Source: Chitinophagaceae bacterium
GTDB taxonomy: Bacteria > Bacteroidota > Bacteroidia > Chitinophagales > Chitinophagaceae
Reading direction: 5' to 3'
DNA length: 64,000 nucleotides
Assembly (NCBI GenBank): GCA_023251255.1
Contig: JAHEZD010000030.1
Location: 1 to 64,000 of the forward strand
Part shown: in pieces, positions 28,326 to 37,957 of the stretch
Position numbering within the stretch: the first letter of the stretch is position 1
Layout of the letters: each line of letters opens with the position of its first letter
The notes under the pieces: generated by a model
What the model was told of the DNA's origin: nothing
The model's input: only the letters and a program-made list of their open reading frames with translations
Databases searched by the model: none
Translations under genes and position numbers: made by a program

Positions 28326-31283
28326 ATGTACCTCAATTGTAAAACATACTACAGTTTCCGCTATGGCACCATAGCGACCAAGGAACTGGTAGAAATGGCA
28401 ATTGAGAGAGGCGTACAGTCCCTGGCCATTACCAATATAAATTCCACTTGTGACCTTTGGGAATTTGTCAAACTATGCGAAGAAGCCGCAATTAAACCAA
28501 TCGTTGGCACAGAAATACGAAATGGGGATGAACTGCTGTACATTTTGATTGCAGCAAACAATAATGGACTTCAATGGATACATCAGTTCCTTTCAGTACA
28601 CCTGATGCAAAAAATGCCCTTTCCAGAACTGAATGTAAACACAGCTTTTTTTGACCATTCCGGCGATGGTTTTGTGATTTATGCACTGGGCAGTAAAGAC
28701 TTACATACTTTGAAGACCAATGAAAGGATTGGCGTATTGCCTTGGGAAGCAGGTAATTTGGTTATGGCAGATTGGAAAAGTTACCAGGACAAATTAGTGG
28801 TTAGGCAGCCAGTCACTTTTCAGGGTAAAGCGCATTTTAACCTGCACAGACTATTACGTTCCATAGCAAATAACTGCCTCTTATCCAAGCTACCGGAAAT
28901 ATCTCAGGCATCTGAAAAGCAGACATTTGTTTCCCCTGCTGCGATTATACAGGCTTTCAGGCAATATGCTTTTATCGTCACCAATACCTACAAATTGATG
29001 GATGCCTGTTCCATTTCGATGAGTTTTAAAACCGACAAGAACAAACGGTTTTATAGTGCATCACAGGAAGATGACCGGGTGCTGCTGTCTAAGTTGGCAG
29101 AAGATGGCTTCCTGAAACGCTATGGGAAAAAGAACAAAGAGGCAAGGGAAAGGATGCAGAAGGAATTGAGGATTATTAATTACCTTGGTTTCAATGCTTA
29201 CTTTCTAATCAACAATGACATTGTACAACATGCGGTATCCCGTGGTTTTTACCATGTTGGCCGTGGCAGTGGAGCCAATTCAATTGTCGCTTATTGCTTG
29301 GGTATTACGGATGTTGACCCAATAGAGCTGAACCTCTATTTCGAACGCTTTTTGAACCCAGAGCGTACTTCACCACCAGACTTTGATATTGATTTTAGCT
29401 ATACGGACAGGGATGAAGTCATGGACTATATTTTCAAACGTTTTGGGAAGGATCATGTGGCACTATGTGGCTCTATATCTACTTTCAAGCACGATGCAGT
29501 AATACATGAATTGGGCAAAGTGTTCGGCCTGCCGGAAGAAGAGATTAAGGCGGTACAGCGTTCGGTACAGCCACAGGACAAGATTCACAAACTCATTTTT
29601 CAGTATGGCAACCTGATGCGTGGCTTTCCTAACATCATGTCCATCCACCCTTGCGGCATGTTGATTACGGAAGAAAAAATGACTGCTTACGCCACCTGTT
29701 TCCTGCCACCAAAAGGTTTCACTGGTGTGCAGATGGATATGTTCATTGCAGAAGATATAGGTATTAACAAGTTTGATATACTTAGCCAGCGGGGCCTTGG
29801 TCATATTAAGGAGTGCCTGCAATTAATTAAGGACAATAAGGGTGTTGAAGTGGATATACGTGCCTTCCATAAGTTCAAGAATGATGAATGCATAAAGAAG
29901 CAGATCAGGGAAGCAGATACCATTGGCTGTTTTTATATCGAATCACCTGCGATGCGTACCCTACTAAAAAAACTTGCCTGTGACGATTACCCAACATTGG
30001 TGGCTGCAAGCAGTATCATTCGGCCAGGCGTGGCACAGTCCGGAATGATGCGTGAATACATTACCCGTTACCACAATCCCGAAACTGTGCAGTACATCCA
30101 TCCACTGTTTCAGGAACACCTCTCTGAAACCTTTGGTGTCATGGTTTTTCAGGAGGACGTGATAAAGATTGGTCACTACTTCGCTGGTCTTACTTTGGGT
30201 GAAGCGGATATACTAAGACGTGCCATGAGCGGTAAGTACAAGAACAACAACAAGTTCATGATGATAAAGGAAAAGTTCCTTGCCAATTGTAAGGAACTTG
30301 GCCATCCCGATACCTTGGCAAATGAAGTGTGGCGGCAGATGGAAAGCTTTGCTGGCTACAGTTTCAATAAAGCACACTCAGCAAGTTTTGCTGTTGAAAG
30401 TTATATGAGCCTTTACTTGAAGACTTATTTTCCGAAAGAGTTTATGGTAGCTGTGATTAATAATTTTGGCGGCTTCTATTCTCGAGAACTCTACTTCTTA
30501 GAATTACTAAAAACAGGTGGTGAGATAAAACCGCCATGCGTTAACCGTAGTGATAATTACACCAATATTCACGGCAACGAAGTCTATGTAGGTTTTATCC
30601 ATATCAAGAAATTACAGTCAAAGCTGGTAGAAACAATACTGGAGGAAAGAAGCCAGAATGGTCCCTACCTGCACCTGCAGGATTTCATAGAACGTACAAA
30701 TATTGGGCTGGAGCAGTTGAACGTATTGATAAGCATTGGTGCCTTGGGTTTCACGGGCAAATCAAAAAAAAGGCTCCTATGGGAAGCCAATTTTTTACAG
30801 AAAAAACACCAGCCGCAGGTATTGGGTGCAGTGCCTTTGTTCCAAGAAAAACCATTGGAATTTGAACTGCCTGAATTGGTAGATTATCGTTTGGATGATC
30901 TATACGACCAGATGGAAATATTGGGCTTCACCTTGTCCAATCCTTTTGAAATGGTGGATGATGAACCTGATAAGTATGTGCCATCAAAGGAACTGCATAA
31001 ACATATTGGCAAACAGGTTACCTGTTTAGCCTACTTCATTGCACACAAGCATGTAACGACCAAGAACAGCAACACCATGTATTTCGGCACTTTCGTGGAC
31101 AGTGAGCTGAACTGGATTGATACCGTGCACTTTCCTGAAGTGGCTAAAAGATACCCGCTGAACAATAGTGGTTTTTACAAGATCACTGGTAAGGTTGTGG
31201 ATGATTTCAGGGCTTACAGCATTGAGGTGAGCAGGATGTATAAAATAGGATACAAAACACGCAGTTATGAAAACCTTGGATAA
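28326..31283 (+). CDS. DnaE-like DNA polymerase III alpha subunit (translesion type)
   Basis: A 985-residue C-family polymerase. An N-terminal PHP domain is followed by palm motifs PPDFDIDFSYTDRDEV near residue 350 and NKFDILSQRGL near 480, giving the catalytic Asp residues. Helix-hairpin-helix and OB-fold regions end the protein. It is shorter than replicative DnaE (about 1150) and lacks a clear clamp- or tau-binding tail. The PHP metal motif is degenerate: the usual HxRxH reads as LNCKTYY. Its stop codon directly abuts the ATG of dinB, so the two polymerases are translated as a pair, as in ImuBC-type mutasomes. Confidence 0.9.
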   Translation: MYLNCKTYYSFRYGTIATKELVEMAIERGVQSLAITNINSTCDLWEFVKLCEEAAIKPIVGTEIRNGDELLYILIAANNNGLQWIHQFLSVHLMQKMPFPELNVNTAFFDHSGDGFVIYALGSKDLHTLKTNERIGVLPWEAGNLVMADWKSYQDKLVVRQPVTFQGKAHFNLHRLLRSIANNCLLSKLPEISQASEKQTFVSPAAIIQAFRQYAFIVTNTYKLMDACSISMSFKTDKNKRFYSASQEDDRVLLSKLAEDGFLKRYGKKNKEARERMQKELRIINYLGFNAYFLINNDIVQHAVSRGFYHVGRGSGANSIVAYCLGITDVDPIELNLYFERFLNPERTSPPDFDIDFSYTDRDEVMDYIFKRFGKDHVALCGSISTFKHDAVIHELGKVFGLPEEEIKAVQRSVQPQDKIHKLIFQYGNLMRGFPNIMSIHPCGMLITEEKMTAYATCFLPPKGFTGVQMDMFIAEDIGINKFDILSQRGLGHIKECLQLIKDNKGVEVDIRAFHKFKNDECIKKQIREADTIGCFYIESPAMRTLLKKLACDDYPTLVAASSIIRPGVAQSGMMREYITRYHNPETVQYIHPLFQEHLSETFGVMVFQEDVIKIGHYFAGLTLGEADILRRAMSGKYKNNNKFMMIKEKFLANCKELGHPDTLANEVWRQMESFAGYSFNKAHSASFAVESYMSLYLKTYFPKEFMVAVINNFGGFYSRELYFLELLKTGGEIKPPCVNRSDNYTNIHGNEVYVGFIHIKKLQSKLVETILEERSQNGPYLHLQDFIERTNIGLEQLNVLISIGALGFTGKSKKRLLWEANFLQKKHQPQVLGAVPLFQEKPLEFELPELVDYRLDDLYDQMEILGFTLSNPFEMVDDEPDKYVPSKELHKHIGKQVTCLAYFIAHKHVTTKNSNTMYFGTFVDSELNWIDTVHFPEVAKRYPLNNSGFYKITGKVVDDFRAYSIEVSRMYKIGYKTRSYENLG

Positions 31284-32438
31284 ATGTTATTGAATGAGGA
31301 AAGACATATTACACACATGGACTTGGATATATTTTTTGTGTCTGTCGAACACCTGCGTAATCCCAAGTTGATTGGCAAGCCTGTACTGATTGGAGGAATG
31401 AGCGACCGTGGCGTAGTGGCATCTTGCAGTTATGAAGCAAGGAAGTTTGGCATCCACAGTGGTATGCCCATGCGGGCAGCATTGCGTTTATGTTCCCATG
31501 CGTTGGTAGTAAAAAGTGATTATGAAGCTTACAGTAAGTATTCAAGAATAGTAACCGATATTATCAGTGATACGGTTCCTATGTTTGAAAAGTCAAGTAT
31601 TGATGAATTTTACTTAGACCTAACAGGGATGGATAAGTTCTTTGGCTGTATGAAGTTCAGCAATGAACTGAAAAGGAAAGTAGCAAAGGAAAGTGGGTTG
31701 ACCATTTCTTATGGCCTAGCCTCTAACAAGCTGATAAGTAAAGTGGCAACGAATGAAGTAAAACCGAATGGCCAGATTGAAATTCCCTTTGGGGCAGAGA
31801 AAAGTTACTTGGCACCGCTAAGCATCATGAAAATGCCGGGCATCGGAAAGGAGACTGGTTACAAATTGCTTAAAATGGGCGTGGAAACAGTCAAACGGCT
31901 CAGTGAAATCCCCATGCCAATGATGTTCAACCTCTTGGGCAAGAATGGCATAGAACTGCATAAGAAAGCCAATGGGCTGGATGAATCACCAGTAGTTCCC
32001 TACCGTGAACAGAAATCTATTAGCACTGAACAAACCTTTGAAACAGATACCATCGACATGAACTTCATAAACCGTGAACTGGTACGCATTACAGAATCCA
32101 TTGCCTTTGAACTCAGGTCACAAAACAAGCTAACTGGCTGTATATCAGTAAAGCTTCGCTATAGTGATTTCCAAACAGAACAGAAACAACAATCAATTGA
32201 ATACACATCATCCGACAAAGTTTTATTACAAAAAGTAAAAGAGCTTTTTGTAAAACTCTATACAAAGCGACAATTGATAAGATTAATTGGCGTTCGTTTT
32301 TCCGATTTGATACAAGGGACACATCAAATAAATATATTTGAGGACACGCAAGAAACGATTAGTTTGTACCAAGCAATAGATAGTGTAAAGAAGCAGTTTG
32401 GTGAAAGCATCTTGGTTCGTGCAGCTGGTTTCAAATAA
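31284..32438 (+). CDS. dinB: Y-family DNA polymerase IV (DinB/ImuB-related)
   Basis: A 384-residue Y-family polymerase. The catalytic acids are kept: Asp13 in HMDLDIFFVSVE and Asp107-Glu108 in SSIDEFYLDLTG, with the YEARKFGIHSGMP finger motif. The little-finger domain ends with QINIF near residue 350, which resembles a sliding-clamp motif. It should carry out error-prone lesion bypass. The gene begins immediately after dnaE. Because its active site is intact, it is closer to working DinB than to the non-catalytic ImuB. Confidence 0.94.
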   Translation: MLLNEERHITHMDLDIFFVSVEHLRNPKLIGKPVLIGGMSDRGVVASCSYEARKFGIHSGMPMRAALRLCSHALVVKSDYEAYSKYSRIVTDIISDTVPMFEKSSIDEFYLDLTGMDKFFGCMKFSNELKRKVAKESGLTISYGLASNKLISKVATNEVKPNGQIEIPFGAEKSYLAPLSIMKMPGIGKETGYKLLKMGVETVKRLSEIPMPMMFNLLGKNGIELHKKANGLDESPVVPYREQKSISTEQTFETDTIDMNFINRELVRITESIAFELRSQNKLTGCISVKLRYSDFQTEQKQQSIEYTSSDKVLLQKVKELFVKLYTKRQLIRLIGVRFSDLIQGTHQINIFEDTQETISLYQAIDSVKKQFGESILVRAAGFK

Positions 32439-32527
32439 TTTCCAAATTAAAGGCACAATATATTTCATTCGAAACCAGGGATTAGTAGATAGAGGAAAAT
32501 TTTATATTCGCAGCGATAACATAAAAA

Positions 32528-35500
32528 ATGATTACAAAAGAAAATTTTAAAGATCTATTACTTACACTAGGCTTTTCACAAAGCAAGGATATGTTCACGA
32601 AAAAATTCAAAGAGATTGACGCTTACCTTAAAGTTGATTTCAAAAGTGAAAGGCTTATCTATCCAGAAGAAAAAGGGTTTTTGGTAAATGAAAGACAAAC
32701 ATGCAACTTCAAACAAAATGAAAACTTTGTAGTTTTTGAATGTGTGAATAGGCTGTTTGAAAAGGGCTATAAACCACAGCATATTGAACTAGAGCCAAAG
32801 TGGAAGATTGGCCATGGAGCAAGTGGGGGACGTGCTGACATAATGGTGAAAGATAATTCAGGAAAATCCTTGATAATTATTGAATGCAAAACGGAACGAA
32901 AGGAATATGAGATTGCTTGGAAAAAAACGATAATCAATGGAGGGCAACTATTATCCTATGTTAAACACGCAGGCAGTACACAATTTGTTTGCCTGTATTC
33001 ATCCAACTACATACACGGAAAAGTTATTTGGAACAATTACTTAATTACCCTAAAGGACAATGAGAAATTACTTTTGGAACTTGCTGAAAAAACACCACTT
33101 TCTTTTGAAAAGGCCAAAGGGCTCGATGTGGAAGATATCTTCAGGGCATGGAATGAAACTTATCAACAAGACTATTCGACAAAAGGAATATTTGAAGACG
33201 ACATTCCAGCATATGAAATAGGAAAAAATAAATATTCCATTAAGGATTTAAATATCATAAGCAGCAATGATATTCAAGGTAAATATCATGAGTTTGCGAC
33301 CATCCTGCGTCAACATAACGTTTCTGGCCGCGAAAACGCTTTTGACAAGCTGGTTAGTTTGTTCCTCTGCAAAATAGTTGATGAAACCAACAATCCAGAA
33401 GAATTAAAATTTTACTGGAAGGGAATCGCTTATGATGACCAGTTCAGTTTGATTGATCGCCTTCAGAAACTTTACCAAGAAGGGATGCAACGTTTCCTTG
33501 CAGAAGATGTAGTATACATCAGTGCTGATCAAATTGACAAGGCCTTTGATTTTTTTAAGAACGATCCGGATGCCACAAAGGATACCATCAAGAAATATTT
33601 TCGAGAATTAAAGTTCTTCAACAACAATGATTTTGGGTTCATCGATGTTCACAATGAGAAACTGTTTTATCAAAATACCGCTATCCTTTTGAAGATTGTC
33701 AAGATGCTACAGGATTTGCGATTGAAAACAGATAATGAATCTGCCAGTGAGGGAAACCAATTCTTGGGTGATATGTTCGAAGGTTTTCTCGATCAAGGTG
33801 TAAAGCAATCAGAAGGTCAATTTTTCACACCCATGCCAATTGTGAAATTCATTCTTAAATCGCTTCCCATTGAAGATATTGTTGTCAACGGCGACGAAAT
33901 ACCGAAGGTTATTGATTTTGCGTGCGGTGCAGGACATTTCCTGAATGAGTATGCCAAAGAAATAAAGTCGATAGTTGAGAAAAGAAAAGAAGGAAATGTT
34001 ACAAATTACTATGAAAACATATTTGGAATCGAAAAGGAATACCGCCTGTCCAAAGTGGCCAAAGTATCAGCTTTTATGTACGGACAGGATGACATAAATA
34101 TTGTATATGCGGATGCCCTTTCATCAGGGAAGACTTTGGAAGACAAGAACATTAGGGACAATAGTTTTTCCGTATTGGTTGCAAATCCTCCTTATAGTGT
34201 CAAAGGATTTTTGGAAACTCTCACCGATAAAGAGAGAAAAAAATATCATTTAATTGAAACTATTGGAGAAAAGAGTTACTCAAACAACAATAGTATAGAA
34301 GCTTTTTTTATAGAACGTGCAAAACAACTTTTAAAGCCTGGAGGGGTCGCAGCCATAATAGTTCCTTCTTCTATTCTTACAAAAGGCAAAGCAAAAAGCA
34401 CTTCGAAATCAACAAATATTTATGTTGCCACCAGAGAGCTTTTGCTGAAGTATTTTGATATTGTCGCTCTCTCTGAATTTGGAAGTGGAACTTTTGGTAA
34501 GACAGGAACAAATACTGTTACGCTATTCATAAGACGTAAAAAAGAAAATCCTGCACCAGCGGATCATTTTAGCAATAGGGTAAATGCTTGGTTCAATTTC
34601 GACAAAACGAAAGATGGCCTATTCGAAGACGAGGACTTACTGAAGAGATATTGCAATCATTTGGAATTTGATTTTGAAGATTATCAAAGCTTGTTGGAAG
34701 GTAAACCAAATGAAAATTTACTTAGGAAAGATATATTCTTGGATTATCAAAGGGAATACGAAAAATGGTCTGAAACACAAAACCTAAAAAAGAAGCAATT
34801 CTTCAAGGAGTTAACAAAAAATGAGCAACAGGCAGAAGTGTCAAAACGGTTCGTTTCCTACTTAGTTGAAAACGAAAAAGAGAAGCTATACTACTTCGTA
34901 CTAGCAAGCCAAAACCCTCAACAGGTACTGATAATAAAAAGCCCTTCCAAAACGACTGAAATAAAGGAATTTCTTGGTTATGAATGGAGTGCCGCTAAAG
35001 GAAATGAAGGAATAAAATATATAGGTGGTGTCCAGATAGATAAATATGTTTCTGATGATGATGATCAGACAAATGAAGAACTAGAAGAAGACGACAAACG
35101 TGTGCTAAACAATATTTTCAATTTGAATAACATCAACACCCCGCTTTATGATCCGAATGAAAAAAACAATACTGAGAAAATCAACTTTTTAATCCTTCAG
35201 AACTTTAGGAAAAAGAAATTTGAAATACCCAGCCTTTTAGCTCCTTTTGTAATTGGTTGCGATTTAGTTGACATCCTAGACTTCAAAGCAGTTAATTTCA
35301 ATAAGGGTTTTTCTTTATCGCCAAATCTCCCGCCAGCAACCATTGGATCGAAATGGGAACTGGAAAAATTGGGAAAAATTGCCCCATATGTTACAACGAA
35401 AATAAATCTATCGGAAATAAATCCTTCGCATTATATCACAACGGATAACATATTACAAAACAGGAAAGGAGTCGTTGAATATACTGGTACCCCAAATGTT

Positions 35501-36508
35501 GATCGCATTACAAAATATCAAAAGTTCGATATTTTAGTTTCTAATATTAGGCCATATTTAAAAAAAATATGGTTTGCAGACAAAGATGGAGGGTGTTCAA
35601 GTGACGTAATAGTATTTCGTAGTTTAAACCCGGAAAAGTTACTTCCAAAATATTTGTTTTATGTCTTAAGTACTGATATGTTTTTTGATTACGTAATGGC
35701 TGGGAAGCAAGGTGTCAAAATGCCAAGAGGAGATAAAGACAAGATTCCCCAATTTTTGATCCCGGTTCCAAAAGACAATATCCAGCAACAGATAGTTGAT
35801 GAATGTTCAACTATTGACAACGAAAGCAATGATGCCCAAAAAAAAATCAATATCTTAAAAGACGAAATAGAAAAACTATACCAAGATACATCGTCTAAAG
35901 CCAATATTTCATTTAGGATTAGTGATCCAGACCAATTTGAGCTCTCTATTGGTAAACGGGTCTTGAAAGGCGAAATTAATAAAGAAGAAATTGGTATCCC
36001 GGTTTATAGTGCTAACGTATTTGAACCTTTCGGGCATATAAGAAAGCAACTATTAACTAATTTTGACGTTCCTTCAGTATTGTGGGGGATTGATGGCGAT
36101 TGGATGGTTAATTACATTCCAGCAGGGACACCTTTCTATCCAACAGACCATTGTGGAGTTTTGCGAGTGAAGAACGATAAGGTACACCCGAAGTACTTGG
36201 CTTGGGCAATTCAAAAAGAAGGTGAGCGTGTGAGATTTTCCCGAACCAATCGTGCCTCAATCGATAGTATGCAAGGTATTACAATAAAGGCTCCCGATAA
36301 GAAAGTTCAAACATCACTTATCAAAGAAGTTGAGAAAAGGGAACTGAAAATTAAGGAGTTATTAGAAGTTATTTCTGGCACTGTTTTACGCAAGGAAGTT
36401 GTAATTAAAACCTCTTTATTTCAGGATGAAAATGGGTTAGTAATAGCTGGTAAATCAACGGTGGAATTAAATAAGAAACCAAATAAAAGAAAGGAGAGGA
36501 AACAATGA
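32528..36508 (+). CDS. Single-chain restriction-modification enzyme (R-M-S fusion, type IIG/type I-like)
   Basis: A 1326-residue fusion that should both cut and methylate DNA. The N-terminal nuclease is HsdR-N-like, with Asp104 in GGRADIMV and Glu119-Lys121 in IIIECKTE. A helical N6-methylase leader is followed by motif I VIDFACGAGHFL near residue 460 and motif IV VANPPYS near 552. The last 400 residues hold two target-recognition halves separated by helical linkers, as in HsdS, the first around WELEKLGKIAPY and the second around FELSIGKRVLKG. Recognition sequence unknown. It lies between dinB and the SRAP gene and may have been inserted into an SOS cluster. Confidence 0.92.
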   Translation: MITKENFKDLLLTLGFSQSKDMFTKKFKEIDAYLKVDFKSERLIYPEEKGFLVNERQTCNFKQNENFVVFECVNRLFEKGYKPQHIELEPKWKIGHGASGGRADIMVKDNSGKSLIIIECKTERKEYEIAWKKTIINGGQLLSYVKHAGSTQFVCLYSSNYIHGKVIWNNYLITLKDNEKLLLELAEKTPLSFEKAKGLDVEDIFRAWNETYQQDYSTKGIFEDDIPAYEIGKNKYSIKDLNIISSNDIQGKYHEFATILRQHNVSGRENAFDKLVSLFLCKIVDETNNPEELKFYWKGIAYDDQFSLIDRLQKLYQEGMQRFLAEDVVYISADQIDKAFDFFKNDPDATKDTIKKYFRELKFFNNNDFGFIDVHNEKLFYQNTAILLKIVKMLQDLRLKTDNESASEGNQFLGDMFEGFLDQGVKQSEGQFFTPMPIVKFILKSLPIEDIVVNGDEIPKVIDFACGAGHFLNEYAKEIKSIVEKRKEGNVTNYYENIFGIEKEYRLSKVAKVSAFMYGQDDINIVYADALSSGKTLEDKNIRDNSFSVLVANPPYSVKGFLETLTDKERKKYHLIETIGEKSYSNNNSIEAFFIERAKQLLKPGGVAAIIVPSSILTKGKAKSTSKSTNIYVATRELLLKYFDIVALSEFGSGTFGKTGTNTVTLFIRRKKENPAPADHFSNRVNAWFNFDKTKDGLFEDEDLLKRYCNHLEFDFEDYQSLLEGKPNENLLRKDIFLDYQREYEKWSETQNLKKKQFFKELTKNEQQAEVSKRFVSYLVENEKEKLYYFVLASQNPQQVLIIKSPSKTTEIKEFLGYEWSAAKGNEGIKYIGGVQIDKYVSDDDDQTNEELEEDDKRVLNNIFNLNNINTPLYDPNEKNNTEKINFLILQNFRKKKFEIPSLLAPFVIGCDLVDILDFKAVNFNKGFSLSPNLPPATIGSKWELEKLGKIAPYVTTKINLSEINPSHYITTDNILQNRKGVVEYTGTPNVDRITKYQKFDILVSNIRPYLKKIWFADKDGGCSSDVIVFRSLNPEKLLPKYLFYVLSTDMFFDYVMAGKQGVKMPRGDKDKIPQFLIPVPKDNIQQQIVDECSTIDNESNDAQKKINILKDEIEKLYQDTSSKANISFRISDPDQFELSIGKRVLKGEINKEEIGIPVYSANVFEPFGHIRKQLLTNFDVPSVLWGIDGDWMVNYIPAGTPFYPTDHCGVLRVKNDKVHPKYLAWAIQKEGERVRFSRTNRASIDSMQGITIKAPDKKVQTSLIKEVEKRELKIKELLEVISGTVLRKEVVIKTSLFQDENGLVIAGKSTVELNKKPNKRKERKQ

Positions 36509-36576
36509 GCAAGGTCTTCATAAAAAAGCACAAGATCCGTGGCATCAAGGATTTAAAGGCAGAAGGTATAGATTAA
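36505..36576 (+). pseudogene. Very short coupled frame after the R-M-S gene, likely a gene remnant
   Basis: The ATG overlaps the R-M-S stop (ATGA) and opens a 23-residue frame, MSKVFIKKHKIRGIKDL and six more residues, ending in TAA. The precise coupling suggests that a longer downstream gene once followed, for example another restriction-modification component, and was cut off here. Alternatively it is a tiny peptide or chance. The sequence beyond shows no continuation in any frame. Confidence 0.4.
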
Positions 36577-36654
36577 TTATGTCCTGCTAATTATTTTGTC
36601 GTTACCGTCACTCTTGGGCATAGCAAATAAATGTTGTAGCCCCACTTTCTTACC

Positions 36655-37458
36655 TTAATATTCCAACGCAGGCAACTCCTCATACGCTACCCCCTTGGCA
36701 GGCTCTAATGTTTCCCTGAAATCCTTTGCTATACTGCAAGCTTCCATTTGTTCACTAGGGTATTGTGATGCAGCGATTTCAAGAATCCTGTCCTCACTCA
36801 ATTCACCAAACATCCATTCGTAGGCAAGGTCTTCATTCAGTATTGTTGGCATTCTCCTTTTACTGTTGTGCACTTTTTCCATCAACTTATTTGCTTTTGT
36901 GGTTACGATGGAAACAGTGTCAACAGTCTCACCAGTGGTCTTGTCTGTCCATGGTTGCCAGATACCAGCCATATAAAAATATCCTTTGTCTTTAACTGTA
37001 ATATGGTAGGGATATTTAACGGCTGTTTTTACGGGCTGTCCAGTACGTTTATTTAATGGAAATATATGCCGCCACTCAAAAAAGCCGCTTGATAAGACCA
37101 AACACCTTCTTTTTAAAGTCGCATCCCTGTAAATCTTATTGGGCAACAATAATTCTTCACTAACGGCATTTAAAGTAATCATTGGAGGTTTGAAGTTTCC
37201 ATAATTGTCTTTATACCCTGCCCGCATCTTAAATACTTCTTCCCGTGTCTTCCAATAACCAGGTATAAAACCCCATTCCATTTCTACGATGTCAAAATCT
37301 TCAATCCCTTCCTGACGTTTTAACACTGCTACATTGCTGTAATCAAATCCTACATGCAGGTCACGGTGCAGGAAATCATATTTGGCCACAGCCTTTTCCA
37401 ATTGCTTTAACCTAATAAATTCCTCCTTTGTAACTTTTTGTCCATTATAATAGCACAT
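36655..37458 (-). CDS. SRAP family protein (HMCES/YedK-like, abasic-site DNA protection)
   Basis: A 267-residue SOS response-associated peptidase-type protein. Cys2 directly after the initiator Met is the residue that crosslinks to abasic sites. The catalytic surroundings are present: LVLSSGFFEWRH near residue 120 (the Glu), and HNSKRRMPTIL near 195 (the His). It binds abasic sites in single-stranded DNA and shields them from breakage or mutagenic bypass. In Bacteroidetes it often travels with dinB and dnaE, so its position 4 kb from that pair suggests one SOS set split by the R-M-S gene. Confidence 0.94.
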   Translation of the reverse strand: MCYYNGQKVTKEEFIRLKQLEKAVAKYDFLHRDLHVGFDYSNVAVLKRQEGIEDFDIVEMEWGFIPGYWKTREEVFKMRAGYKDNYGNFKPPMITLNAVSEELLLPNKIYRDATLKRRCLVLSSGFFEWRHIFPLNKRTGQPVKTAVKYPYHITVKDKGYFYMAGIWQPWTDKTTGETVDTVSIVTTKANKLMEKVHNSKRRMPTILNEDLAYEWMFGELSEDRILEIAASQYPSEQMEACSIAKDFRETLEPAKGVAYEELPALEY

Positions 37459-37459
37459 A

Positions 37460-37717
37460 TCAATTTGTTTCTTTGTTCAAAAAATGTTCATCAATAAGTT
37501 TGCCCAATCCTTCGGCTTCTTTCTGTCTTCCTTCCGGTATTGAGGTCCAAAAGTCATTAAGATTGAAATTTGTAGCCTTGGTCAATAGCAAAGGCTGCCT
37601 GTTGCTACTGAACACCGCCCTGTAAGCTACAATTCCTTTGACATTTAACGTCTCCACCTTTATGGAGGTTGATTTGTACCGTATTTCAAAATGTTCACTT
37701 GTCATCTCAATTATCAA
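37460..37717 (-). CDS. Small hypothetical protein upstream of SRAP, 85 aa
   Basis: An 85-residue soluble protein with a beta-rich N-terminal half (HFEIRYKSTSIKVETLNVKG, AYRAVFSSNRQPLLLTKA). A helical C-terminal half contains a WTSIPEGRQKEAEGLGKLIDEHF stretch. It ends one base before the SRAP gene and overlaps the gene upstream of it by four bases, so all three should be co-transcribed. No family recognised. The SIPEGRQ motif suggests a conserved Bacteroidetes small protein linked to the SOS genes. Confidence 0.7.
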   Translation of the reverse strand: MIIEMTSEHFEIRYKSTSIKVETLNVKGIVAYRAVFSSNRQPLLLTKATNFNLNDFWTSIPEGRQKEAEGLGKLIDEHFLNKETN

Positions 37718-37932
37718 TTGTCTTTAGTCAGTATAAGATTGCTGATTGTGTGAATTACTGCTGGATTTACATTAATGCCAAGACATTGGTCGAGTTTTGA
37801 CAATTCAAATCCTGCATATCCAGGAACTAACCTGCATATATATCCATCTGAATCTAAAATTTCAAAATTTATTTCTTTGTCCAGGAATACTTCGTTTACA
37901 ATAAAATTATCAACTTTATATGCGCCATTCAT
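37714..37932 (-). CDS. Small hypothetical protein, 72 aa
   Basis: A 72-residue acidic protein (MNGAYKVDNFIVNEVFLD to ISNLILTKDN) with a beta-rich first half. The four-base overlap of its stop with the next start (ATGA-type) is the best evidence that it is translated. Domain unknown. First gene of a three-gene unit ending in the SRAP gene. Confidence 0.6.
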   Translation of the reverse strand: MNGAYKVDNFIVNEVFLDKEINFEILDSDGYICRLVPGYAGFELSKLDQCLGINVNPAVIHTISNLILTKDN

Positions 37933-37957
37933 TTTACTAAATTAATCAAAAATCACC

